Assembly: GCA_946002345.1 (NCBI GenBank)
Contig: CAMFZA010000108.1
Coordinates: 1 to 6,132, forward strand
Reading direction: 5' to 3'
Source: an uncultured Phascolarctobacterium sp.
Lineage (GTDB): Bacteria > Bacillota > Negativicutes > Acidaminococcales > Acidaminococcaceae
DNA: 6,132 nt
The notes under the pieces are model-generated. The model had not been told where the DNA came from, ran no database searches, and was given only the letters and a program-made list of their open reading frames with translations. Positions 1 to 6,132 of the stretch are shown in pieces; position 1 is the first letter of the stretch; every line of letters begins with the position of its first letter. The translations under genes and the position numbers were made by a program.

Positions 1-3000
1 ACTATTGACCTTTCTGTTCCTTTATCCCATTTCTCGTATCTCAAGGGCATCACCAGCCGTATGGGCCTGATTTTGGACGTATCTCCTCGCAATTTGGAAA
101 AGGTGCTGTATTTTGCCAGCTACATTGTTTTGGATGCAGGCGATACTCCGCTGACCAAAAAGCAGCTGCTGACTGAGGCTGAATATGTAGAAGCACGCGA
201 TAAATATGGCGATGGCTTCCGCGTGGGTATGGGTGCTCAGGCAGTGAAGGAGCTGCTGGAGGAAATTGACCTAGAGGCTTTGACCAATGAGCTGCGTGCG
301 GAGATGAAGGATGCTAGCAACCAACGTAAGGTGCGCGTAGTGCGCCGTTTGGAGGTTTGCGAGGCCTTCCTGAAGTCCGGCAACCGTCCTGAATGGATGA
401 TTATGGATGTAGTACCCGTTATTCCTCCCGAGCTGCGCCCCATGGTACAGCTGGATGGTGGTCGCTTTGCTACCTCCGACTTGAACGATTTGTATCGTCG
501 TGTAATTAACCGTAACAACCGTCTGAAACGCCTGCTGGAGCTCCATGCTCCTGACATCATCGTGCGTAATGAAAAGCGCATGCTGCAAGAGGCTGTGGAC
601 GCTTTAATCGATAATGGTCGTCGTGGCCGTCCTGTAACTGGCCCCGGCAACCGTCCCTTGAAGTCCCTGTCCGATATGCTGAAGGGCAAGCAGGGTCGTT
701 TCCGTCAAAACCTTTTGGGTAAACGTGTTGACTATTCTGGCCGTTCCGTAATCGTAGTGGGCCCTGAACTGAAAATGCATCAATGCGGCCTGCCCAAGGA
801 AATGGCATTGGAGCTGTTCAAGCCCTTCGTTATGAAGCGCCTGGTTGCTAGCGGGATTGCTACTAACATCAAGAGCGCAAAACGCAAGGTTGAGCGTGCT
901 GAGGCCGAGGTATGGGATATTCTGGAGGATGTTATTAAAGAGCATCCCGTGCTCTTGAACCGTGCACCGACTCTGCACAGACTGGGCATTCAAGCCTTTG
1001 AGCCTATTTTGTCCGAGGGCCGTGCTATTAAGCTGCATCCTTTGGTATGTACCGCTTATAACGCCGACTTCGACGGTGACCAGATGGCAGTCCATCTGCC
1101 CCTGTCCGTGGAGGCTCAGGCTGAAGCACGTATGCTGATGATGTCTGTAAACAACATCCTTGCTCCTAAGGATGGCAAGCCTGTTGCTGTTCCTTCCCAG
1201 GATATGGTTTTGGGTGCGTATTACCTGACCATCGTGAAGGAAGGCGCTATGGGCGAGGGCAAACGCTTTAGCAGCACTGACGAAGCACAATTGGCATATT
1301 TCCACCATGCAGTTGCTCTGCAGGCTGAAATTAAAGTATACATTCCCAATAGCGAAATTTTTGAAGAGCCTAAGAATGAAGGCGTATCCTTGGTTACCAC
1401 CACCGTTGGTAACATCATCTTCAACAGCGAGCTGCCCTTGGAAATGCGTTATTTCCACAAGGAAAAGGATGCTAACGGCAACGAAGAATGGCATCTGGGC
1501 AAGCTGATTGACAAGAAGGAATTGGGCAAGCTGGTCGCCAAGGCACACAAGCTGTTTGGCAATCTGCGTACTGCAGAAATTCTGGATATTGTTAAGAAGA
1601 TGGGCTATAACAACGCTTGCAAATCCGGTATTTCTATCGCTGCCTCCGATATTAAGATTCCTGCTGCTAAGCAGGCCATTTTGGACGCAACTGAAAAAGA
1701 GGTTGATAAGGCTGAGCGTATGTTCCGTCGTGGCTTGATGACTGATGAAGAGCGTTACAAGAAGGTCTGCGACCTTTGGGAAGCAGCTACCGATAAGGTA
1801 ACCGACGTTTTGATGAAGTCCACCATGGATAAGTTTAACTCCGTGGCTATGATGGCTGATTCCGGTGCCCGTGGTAACAAGCAACAGATTCGTCAGCTGG
1901 CTGGTATGCGCGGTTTGATGGCAGACCCCTCTGGTCGTATCATCGACCGTCCTATTAAATCTAACTTCCGTGAAGGCCTGACCATTTTGGAATACTTCAT
2001 TTCCTCCCATGGTGCCCGCAAAGGCTTGGCCGACACCGCATTGCGTACTGCGGACTCCGGTTATTTGACCCGTCGTCTGGTAGACGGTGCTCAGGATGTT
2101 ATCGTGCGTGAGGACGATTGCGACATCGTGGGCATGAATTTGGTGAAGGAGCGCAACCGCTTGAGCAAGGCAGTTTTAGGCTCCAGTCAAAACAAGATTC
2201 GTGATCGCATTATGGGCCGCACTCTGGCTAGTGGTGTGTTGGATGCAGCCGGCAATTTGATTGCTGAAGCTGATACCAACTTAACCCCCGAGCTGTTTGC
2301 TAAGCTCAATGATGCTAAGATTGAAGAAATCAACCTTTACTCCTCCGAGGATATGAACGGTGAAGATACAGAAAAGGTTCGCATCAATATTAGTGATGAA
2401 TTCGCACACAAGGTGCTGAAGGAAGCTATGATGCACAGCTTTGCCAACAAAGAGGTTGCAGATGATATTGTGAATGCAGCAGGTGAGGTGCTGGCAGCAG
2501 CTGGCTCTATCGTGACCGAAGCAACCATTGATGCTATTTTGTCTGATGGCACTGTGAAGGAAATGCGCATTCGCAACAACGATATTGCCGGCATTGAGGT
2601 TGAGGCAATCGTTGAAGGTAAAAAAGAGAAAACTGTTATCGAAACCCTCTTTGACCGTATTATTGGTCGTAACCTGGCTGAAGATATTGAGGATGAAAAT
2701 GGCAACGTACTCTATCATATCAACGATTATGTTACCGAAGCTATGGCTGAGCGCATTTGCCAGTTGCGTACCAAGGTTAAGATTCGCAGCGTATTGACCT
2801 GTAAGGCTAAATACGGCGTTTGCCGTAAGTGCTATGGTCGCAACCTGGCTACCGGCAAGAACGTTGACGTTGGCGAAGCAGTTGGTACCATCTCTGCTCA
2901 ATCCATCGGCGAACCCGGTACCCAGCTGACCATGCGTACCTTCCACACCGGCGGTGTTGCAGGTGCTGACGATATTACCCAAGGTCTGCCCCGTGTTGAA

Positions 3001-3762
3001 GAATTGTTCGAAGCACGCAAGCCGAAGCATCCTGGTCTGTTGACCGAAAATGCTGGTACTGTACACATCATCGAGGAAAATGGTAGCCGCAAGGTTATTG
3101 TTACCGGTGAAGATGGTCTGGGCCAAGAATATGCGATTCCTTATGGTGCAAAATTGGCAGTTACTGAGGGCGAAGAGCTCGCTAAGGGCGAGCGCCTCAC
3201 TGAAGGCTCCCTCAATCCCCACGATGTTCTGCGTATCAGCGGCGTGAAGGCAACCCAGCACTATCTGGTTTCTCAGGTTGTTGGCGTTTACAAGTCTCAG
3301 GGCGTAGATATCAACAGTAAACATATCGAGGTAATGGTACGCCAGATGATGCGTAAGGTTCGCATTGACGAATCCGGTGACACCACCATGCTGCCGGGCG
3401 AATATGTGGACGTGGCAGAATTCGAAGAGCAGAATACTGCCATGATCGAGGCTGGCAAGGAGCCCGCTGAAGGTCATCCTATCCTGTTGGGTATTACCAA
3501 GGCTTCCTTGGCTACCGATTCCTTCCTGTCCGCTGCTTCCTTCCAGGAGACCACCCGCGTGCTCACCGATGCTGCTATCAAGGGCAAGGTGGATCCGCTG
3601 CTGGGCTTAAAGGAAAACGTAATCATCGGCAAGCTGATTCCTGCTGGTACTGGCATGGGCCGTTATCGTGATGTCAAAGTAAAATATAATGTTAAGCAAG
3701 AGGAAGAAAAGCCTGCTGAGCAAGCTGCAGAAGCTGCAAGCGAAGCTCCGGCTCAGGAATAA
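1..3762 (+). CDS. rpoC: DNA-directed RNA polymerase subunit beta' (5' end outside window)
   Basis: Largest catalytic subunit of bacterial RNA polymerase, which with beta forms the active-site cleft in the cytoplasm. The frame is open from base 1. By homology about 100 N-terminal residues, including the first zinc finger, lie upstream. An in-frame ATG at 61 is internal (SRMGLILDV is a conserved clamp segment), not the start. In order: the clamp; the lid/rudder/switch region (about 640-770, [20 protein letters not shown]); the Mg-binding [12 protein letters not shown] from 1060, with aspartates at 1066, 1072 and 1078; the bridge helix (about 1966-2061); the second zinc site (cysteines at 2119, 2800, 2821 and 2830); the trigger loop (about 2872-2990; catalytic-region Met at 2932, His at 2944) without a large insertion; and the conserved C-terminal domain ending in [18 protein letters not shown]. 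Zinc cysteines 1 and 2 are 227 residues apart instead of about 74. The protein ends in an Ala/Glu-rich tail (3691-3759). Identity is certain. Confidence 0.99.
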   Translation, partial: TIDLSVPLSHFSYLKGITSRMGLILDVSPRNLEKVLYFASYIVLDAGDTPLTKKQLLTEAEYVEARDKYGDGFRVGMGAQAVKELLEEIDLEALTNELRAEMKDASNQRKVRVVRRLEVCEAFLKSGNRPEWMIMDVVPVIPPELRPMVQLDGGRFATSDLNDLYRRVINRNNRLKRLLELHAPDIIVRNEKRMLQEAVDALIDNGRRGRPVTGPGNRPLKSLSDMLKGKQGRFRQNLLGKRVDYSGRSVIVVGPELKMHQCGLPKEMALELFKPFVMKRLVASGIATNIKSAKRKVERAEAEVWDILEDVIKEHPVLLNRAPTLHRLGIQAFEPILSEGRAIKLHPLVCTAYNADFDGDQMAVHLPLSVEAQAEARMLMMSVNNILAPKDGKPVAVPSQDMVLGAYYLTIVKEGAMGEGKRFSSTDEAQLAYFHHAVALQAEIKVYIPNSEIFEEPKNEGVSLVTTTVGNIIFNSELPLEMRYFHKEKDANGNEEWHLGKLIDKKELGKLVAKAHKLFGNLRTAEILDIVKKMGYNNACKSGISIAASDIKIPAAKQAILDATEKEVDKAERMFRRGLMTDEERYKKVCDLWEAATDKVTDVLMKSTMDKFNSVAMMADSGARGNKQQIRQLAGMRGLMADPSGRIIDRPIKSNFREGLTILEYFISSHGARKGLADTALRTADSGYLTRRLVDGAQDVIVREDDCDIVGMNLVKERNRLSKAVLGSSQNKIRDRIMGRTLASGVLDAAGNLIAEADTNLTPELFAKLNDAKIEEINLYSSEDMNGEDTEKVRINISDEFAHKVLKEAMMHSFANKEVADDIVNAAGEVLAAAGSIVTEATIDAILSDGTVKEMRIRNNDIAGIEVEAIVEGKKEKTVIETLFDRIIGRNLAEDIEDENGNVLYHINDYVTEAMAERICQLRTKVKIRSVLTCKAKYGVCRKCYGRNLATGKNVDVGEAVGTISAQSIGEPGTQLTMRTFHTGGVAGADDITQGLPRVEELFEARKPKHPGLLTENAGTVHIIEENGSRKVIVTGEDGLGQEYAIPYGAKLAVTEGEELAKGERLTEGSLNPHDVLRISGVKATQHYLVSQVVGVYKSQGVDINSKHIEVMVRQMMRKVRIDESGDTTMLPGEYVDVAEFEEQNTAMIEAGKEPAEGHPILLGITKASLATDSFLSAASFQETTRVLTDAAIKGKVDPLLGLKENVIIGKLIPAGTGMGRYRDVKVKYNVKQEEEKPAEQAAEAASEAPAQE
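2122..2799 (+). repeat. Degenerate threefold tandem repeat within the beta' second zinc-binding region
   Basis: This is a protein-level repeat, not a DNA repeat. Unit 1 is 2122-2346 (75 residues), unit 2 is 2347-2580 (78) and unit 3 is 2581-2799 (73). Unit 1 carries DIVG at its head, DRIMGRTLA from 2203 and an AAGNLI turn. Unit 3 has the matching [13 protein letters not shown] (from 2653) and NGNVL. Unit 2 aligns with unit 3 without gaps over 29 residues (2455-2541 against 2674-2760) with about 11 identities, including VTEA. Its DRIxGR part has eroded. Unit 3 resembles the single canonical copy in other bacteria, running directly into [10 protein letters not shown] and the zinc knuckle. The alignments were done by eye. 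Confidence 0.6.
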
Positions 3763-3782
3763 TTACCTGTAATTGCCTAACT

Positions 3783-3820
3783 AAGCGCTCCATGGCTTCC
3801 GCTTTGGAGCGCTTTTCTTT
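3783..3820 (+). terminator. Intrinsic terminator after rpoC
   Basis: A perfect 10-bp stem, AAGCGCTCCA (3783-3792) with TGGAGCGCTT (3805-3814), encloses a 12-base loop. The uridine tract TTTTCTTT (3813-3820) overlaps the stem end. The stem is GC-rich in its middle and lies 20 bases past the rpoC stop codon, so it should end the rpoBC transcript here. Confidence 0.9.
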
Positions 3821-3840
3821 ATCAATGGGCCGGCATTTTG

Positions 3841-3846
3841 AAGGAG
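3841..3846 (+). promoter_or_regulatory. Ribosome binding site that fixes the Nudix gene start
   Basis: AAGGAG lies 6 bases before the ATG at 3853. The open frame extends upstream to a TTG at 3838, but that codon lies before this Shine-Dalgarno sequence and would leave it inside the coding region. ATG 3853 is therefore chosen, and the protein starts MHFTFCPHC. Confidence 0.9.
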
Positions 3847-3852
3847 ATAATT

Positions 3853-4344
3853 ATGCATTTTACATTTTGCCCCCACTGTGGCGCGAGACTTGGCAGCGTG
3901 CCCTTTGGTGATGATGGTCGTGTGCCCTGGTGCAAGGCCTGCCATAAGCCATTCTTTGATATTTTCCCCGTAGTAGCCATTACTATGGTGGTCAACGAGG
4001 AAGAGGAAGTGGCACTGCTTAAGCCTAAGTATATGTCCGAGCAATATTATAATTTTGTTTCCGGTTATGTGCAGCCGGGGGAAGCGGCAGAGCTCTGTGC
4101 TGCCCGTGAGGTGCAGGAGGAGATTGGCCTGCAGGCCCGGGACGTACATTTTGTGTGTAGCCACTGGGAAAGTGAGCAACAGATGCTGCTTTTAGGCTTT
4201 GCGGCTCGGGCCACCAAAGGGAGTTTTACTCTGTCCGAGGAAATCAATGCTGCCAAGTGGGTACCTGTTGCCCAAGCTTTAGACTTAGTTTATCCTGAGG
4301 GCAATATTGCCCATACCCTGCTGGTGCAATACTTGCATCAGTGA
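3853..4344 (+). CDS. Zinc-ribbon Nudix hydrolase (NudC-like architecture, substrate unknown)
   Basis: A 163-residue cytoplasmic enzyme expected to hydrolyse a nucleoside diphosphate linked to another moiety, using divalent metal. An N-terminal zinc ribbon (C6-P-H-C9 and C27-K-A-C30, 17 residues between the pairs) precedes the Nudix fold. The Nudix box is complete at residues 71-93: G71, E77, then REVQEEIGL (85-93), with the metal-binding glutamates E86, E89 and E90 present. Zinc ribbon followed by Nudix domain is the order in NAD(H) pyrophosphatase NudC, but NudC is about 257 residues and has an extra N-terminal domain. The NudC specificity motif SQPWPFPxS, expected just after the box, reads SHWESEQQ here (103-110). 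NAD(H) or NAD-capped RNA activity is therefore unproven. The short ribbon resembles the N-terminal zinc ribbon of other small Nudix proteins. The gene starts 33 bases past the rpoC terminator and probably shares a transcript with the next gene. Confidence 0.92.
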   Translation: MHFTFCPHCGARLGSVPFGDDGRVPWCKACHKPFFDIFPVVAITMVVNEEEEVALLKPKYMSEQYYNFVSGYVQPGEAAELCAAREVQEEIGLQARDVHFVCSHWESEQQMLLLGFAARATKGSFTLSEEINAAKWVPVAQALDLVYPEGNIAHTLLVQYLHQ

Positions 4345-4379
4345 GTTAGGCCACTGCAGATATTTGAGGAGAAGATTTG

Positions 4380-4775
4380 ATGCTGATAAAAAAATATGAT
4401 GCTCCCTGCCGGGTAGGTTATGTGCCTTCACCCTATGAGCCTGATGAGGACGGCGTGATGGATGTTGGCTATCTAACGGGAACCATGAGTGATGGACGTC
4501 CCTTTCGCCTGGAATGCTGGCGCATGGAGGAAATGCTAATGCTGACGGTGCTCTTTTCCAGTCAGGGCTTGAGTGCTTATAGTCGCGCTGATATGCCCTT
4601 GCTTTTAGAGGGTGAGGAAATATTGCGCTTTGTGGGCACTGGCAAGCCAAAATTGCAGGCCGCGCAAACTACGGATGATGTGGGACAAAACATGTGGGCC
4701 CTCAATCTCATGTTGGCCAATAACAAGGGTACCTACGCAGAGCTTTTGGTGCAGCTCCATAGCTATAGATTATAA
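4380..4775 (+). CDS. Uncharacterised 131-residue cytoplasmic protein
   Basis: I do not recognise this family. ATG 4380 has a good ribosome binding site (GAGGAG, 4366-4371; 8 bases of spacing). A TTG directly before it, at 4377, is a less likely start. The protein is acidic in its first half (YEPDEDGVMD, residues 19-28). It has no signal peptide, no credible membrane segment and no CxxC pair (cysteines only at 10 and 46). The alternating hydrophobic stretch from about residue 49 to 60 and the segment LLLEGEEILRFVGTG (74-88) suggest beta-strand-rich structure, but no catalytic motif stands out. Spacing to the Nudix gene is 35 bases with no terminator or promoter between them, so co-transcription is likely and a related role possible. 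Base composition and codon style match the Nudix gene. It is a real gene by start signal, spacing and a long clean frame; the function is unknown. Confidence 0.82.
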   Translation: MLIKKYDAPCRVGYVPSPYEPDEDGVMDVGYLTGTMSDGRPFRLECWRMEEMLMLTVLFSSQGLSAYSRADMPLLLEGEEILRFVGTGKPKLQAAQTTDDVGQNMWALNLMLANNKGTYAELLVQLHSYRL

Positions 4776-4850
4776 ATCCACCTGCATAGAAAACACAAAT
4801 GTACTGATTTTTTATCATACCTGAAACATGATGGAAAAGAATGTTCGCTA

Positions 4851-4884
4851 TAAAAGCGGAGTGGCAAGGGCTGCTCCGCTTTTA
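4851..4884 (+). terminator. Hairpin terminator after the Nudix/hypothetical unit
   Basis: A perfect 11-bp stem, TAAAAGCGGAG (4851-4861) with CTCCGCTTTTA (4874-4884), encloses a 12-base loop. The four T residues lie within the stem's right arm and are followed by ACTGT, so the uridine tract is short. The A-run on the left mirrors the T-run on the right, which could allow some function in both directions. It sits 75 bases past the stop codon at 4775 and insulates the downstream two-component genes. Confidence 0.7.
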
Positions 4885-4949
4885 CTGTCACTGATAAATT
4901 CAGTTTAAATAGCTAGTACTTGGGAATTTTTTCTGTGATTTGATGTATT

Positions 4950-4994
4950 AAGACAGGTTTCAGTTTTCAGTGTTATACTACAAAATGGTATAAT
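4950..4994 (+). promoter_or_regulatory. Promoter region of the two-component operon (two candidate -10 boxes)
   Basis: Candidate A is an extended -10, TG-T-TATACT (TG at 4971-4972, hexamer 4974-4979), with AAGACA (4950-4955) as -35 at 18-base spacing. It predicts a start near 4986. Candidate B is a perfect TATAAT (4989-4994) with only a weak -35 (TTCAGT, 4966-4971; 17-base spacing). It would start transcription near 5001, on top of the ribosome binding site GGAGG (5001-5005; 8 bases before ATG 5014). A gives a more normal leader. A tandem TTTCAGT repeat lies at 4958-4971 between the A elements. Sigma-70 type; assigned by eye. Confidence 0.6.
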
Positions 4995-5013
4995 ATTAGT
5001 GGAGGAATAGCTT

Positions 5014-5679
5014 ATGAAAATTCTCTTGGCTGAAGACGATTTAAACTTGGGCAAGCTCATGAGCATGCTTTTGAAAAAACAAAATATCCTCACTACCTGG
5101 GTTCAGGATGGGGAGGAGGCATATAATAAGGTCTATGCTGATGGCTTTGATGTGCTGGTGTTGGATTGGATGATGCCTAAGCTTAGCGGAGTGGAGCTAT
5201 GCGCGCGGCTGCGGGGAGAAGAATATCAGGGGAAGATTATGCTGCTTACGGCCAAGGATACTGTGGCTGACAAGGTTATGGGGCTTAACGCCGGGGCGGA
5301 TGACTATCTGGTGAAGCCCTTTGCCATGGAGGAGCTGGTGGCACGTCTGCACGCTCTCTGCCGGCGACAGGAAAGCTATGTGGTCAATAATCTTACCTAT
5401 GGTGATTATGTGCTGGAGGCCAGCACCTATTGCCTGGCCTATGGTGAAAAAAGGGTGGAGCTGCGTCCTCGGGAGTATAAACTGCTGGAGCTTTTGCTGC
5501 GCAATAAGGGTCAGGTTATGCCTCGCACCGTTCTTCAGGATCGGATATGGGGCATTGATAGCGATGTGACAGAAAACAATCTGGATGTGCACATCAGACT
5601 GCTGCGGAAAAAAATTGCCAGCCTTAATAACGAGGAGCTGATTAAAACATTGCGCGGAGTAGGGTATTATGTGGAGTGA
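5014..5679 (+). CDS. Two-component response regulator, OmpR/PhoB family
   Basis: A 221-residue DNA-binding transcription regulator, activated by phosphotransfer from a partner histidine kinase. The receiver domain (about 1-118) has every key residue: acidic pocket E7-D8-D9, phosphoacceptor D51 in LVLDWMMPKLSG, T79 in LLTA and K101 in YLVKPF. The C-terminal winged-helix domain (about 128-221) shows RPREYKLLELLLRNKGQVMPR (first 20 residues are the conserved core), the recognition-helix region NNLDVHIRLLRKKI (about 189-202) and the closing LRGVGYYVE. Length is typical for the family. The start is ATG 5014, with GGAGG at 5001. The gene overlaps the kinase gene by 11 bases, so the two are cognate partners. 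Which genes it controls cannot be read from the window; the family resemblance is too broad to choose PhoB, PhoP or another name. Confidence 0.96.
   Translation: MKILLAEDDLNLGKLMSMLLKKQNILTTWVQDGEEAYNKVYADGFDVLVLDWMMPKLSGVELCARLRGEEYQGKIMLLTAKDTVADKVMGLNAGADDYLVKPFAMEELVARLHALCRRQESYVVNNLTYGDYVLEASTYCLAYGEKRVELRPREYKLLELLLRNKGQVMPRTVLQDRIWGIDSDVTENNLDVHIRLLRKKIASLNNEELIKTLRGVGYYVE
5656..5664 (+). promoter_or_regulatory. Ribosome binding site for the histidine kinase, inside the regulator gene
   Basis: The purine-rich GGAGTAGGG at 5656-5664 precedes ATG 5669. The GGAG is 9 bases from the start and the AGGG is 4. It supports the upstream ATG rather than the in-frame ATG at 5705, which has no comparable site. 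Confidence 0.6.
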
Positions 5680-6132
5680 TGTTTTTGAAGGTCTTCGGCG
5701 GCGCATGACTTGTATTTATGCGGGTATTTTTGGTCTGCTGATTTTGGTCATTGTTTGTGCTGCCTATGGTTTCATTTGGTGGAATGTGCTCCAGCACGAA
5801 AAGGAAGAGCTGGTGGATAATATTTACCACGAGGCTGAGGAATGGGTGGAAAGCGGCGAGGAACCCTGCTCTACGGTTTCCATCCGTAAGGGCAGCATGT
5901 TGGTCTATTTTGTGAAAACGGATAATAAAACGGTGATTTTGGACCAGCTGGGGGAGGGGATGGTGCGTGCCGGCCTCCTGAAGCATCGTAACGATTGGCC
6001 CCAAAAGCTAGATACTGCTCGCATGTTGGATAATCGTATTTATGACGAAAGGGGTAAATCCCATCGCTATTTGGCTGCTGTGGCACCGGTATGGCGGGAG
6101 GATAAGGTCGAAGGTCATTTGTACATGTTCAA
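5669..6132 (+). CDS. Sensor histidine kinase, N-terminal part (3' end outside window)
   Basis: The frame is open from ATG 5669 to the right edge (154 full codons plus 2 bases). The protein begins MWSDVFEGLRRRMTCIYAGI: a short, positively charged cytoplasmic start (RRR at 10-12) followed by one membrane helix (about residues 14-38, ending in aromatic FIWW). This is the usual N-terminus of membrane histidine kinases. After it comes an extracytoplasmic segment of at least 115 residues, starting with a charged, probably helical stretch (about 41-62) and ending near APVWREDKVEGHLYMF, a pattern often found just before a second membrane helix. The HAMP, phosphoacceptor His and ATPase domains are not in the window, so the kinase call rests on the membrane layout and the 11-base overlap with the response regulator. 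The signal sensed is unknown. The alternative start ATG 5705 would remove the charged N-terminus. Confidence 0.87.
   Translation, partial: MWSDVFEGLRRRMTCIYAGIFGLLILVIVCAAYGFIWWNVLQHEKEELVDNIYHEAEEWVESGEEPCSTVSIRKGSMLVYFVKTDNKTVILDQLGEGMVRAGLLKHRNDWPQKLDTARMLDNRIYDERGKSHRYLAAVAPVWREDKVEGHLYMF

Noticed and set aside
604..2010. A 468-codon open frame on the minus strand opposite rpoC
   Set aside because: It is antisense to strongly conserved rpoC codons and its translation resembles no family. Highly biased codon use in rpoC commonly opens such frames.
2281..3477. A 398-codon open frame on the minus strand opposite rpoC
   Set aside because: Same cause: it mirrors rpoC codons, has no ribosome binding site context of note and no recognisable domain.
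3685..3690. TATAAT inside the 3' end of rpoC as a promoter for the Nudix unit
   Set aside because: No acceptable -35 lies 16-18 bases upstream, the bases encode the YN of the conserved beta' end, and a transcript from here would meet the terminator at 3783-3820.
3781..4179. Minus-strand open frame across the terminator and Nudix gene
   Set aside because: It is opposite a gene with a complete Nudix box and zinc ribbon, and it runs through the rpoC terminator hairpin.
4813..4833. Short inverted repeat ATCAT/ATGAT after the hypothetical gene
   Set aside because: Only 5 AT-rich pairs with a loose loop; expected by chance and weaker than the 11-bp hairpin that follows.
5679..5681. ATG overlapping the regulator stop (TGATG) as the kinase start
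   Set aside because: This frame stops after nine codons. The frame that continues to the window edge starts at ATG 5669.

Overview
The window carries five plus-strand protein genes and no RNA gene, mobile element, CRISPR array or integration scar that I can see. The RNA polymerase beta' subunit has the short trigger loop of Bacillota, without the large insertion found there in Proteobacteria. Ribosome binding sites are strong (AAGGAG, GGAGG), and base composition is moderate. This suggests a Gram-positive-lineage anaerobe. The class Negativicutes (Acidaminococcus/Phascolarctobacterium/Veillonella relatives) is my best guess, by inference rather than by a diagnostic marker.

Layout: bases 1-3762 are the 3' nine-tenths or so of rpoC, entering from the left edge. 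A strong intrinsic terminator follows at 3783-3820. Bases 3853-4344 encode a small zinc-ribbon Nudix hydrolase, followed 35 bases later by an unrecognised 131-residue cytoplasmic protein (4380-4775); the two look like one transcription unit. The 238-base gap at 4776-5013 holds a hairpin terminator (4851-4884) and a promoter region (about 4950-4994). After it comes an OmpR/PhoB-type response regulator (5014-5679), whose 3' end overlaps the start of a membrane sensor histidine kinase (5669 to the right edge, incomplete). No gene-free stretch exceeds 300 bases.

The window joins a housekeeping transcription end (rpoBC) to a small nucleotide-hydrolase unit and then to an independently promoted two-component system. 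Nothing shows that these three units work together. I found no evidence of a new defence, mobile or RNA-based system. The most notable feature is inside rpoC. Between the first and second cysteines of the second zinc-binding site the protein has about 226 residues, where E. coli and Bacillus have about 73. The extra length reads as a degenerate tandem triplication of a unit of about 75 residues.
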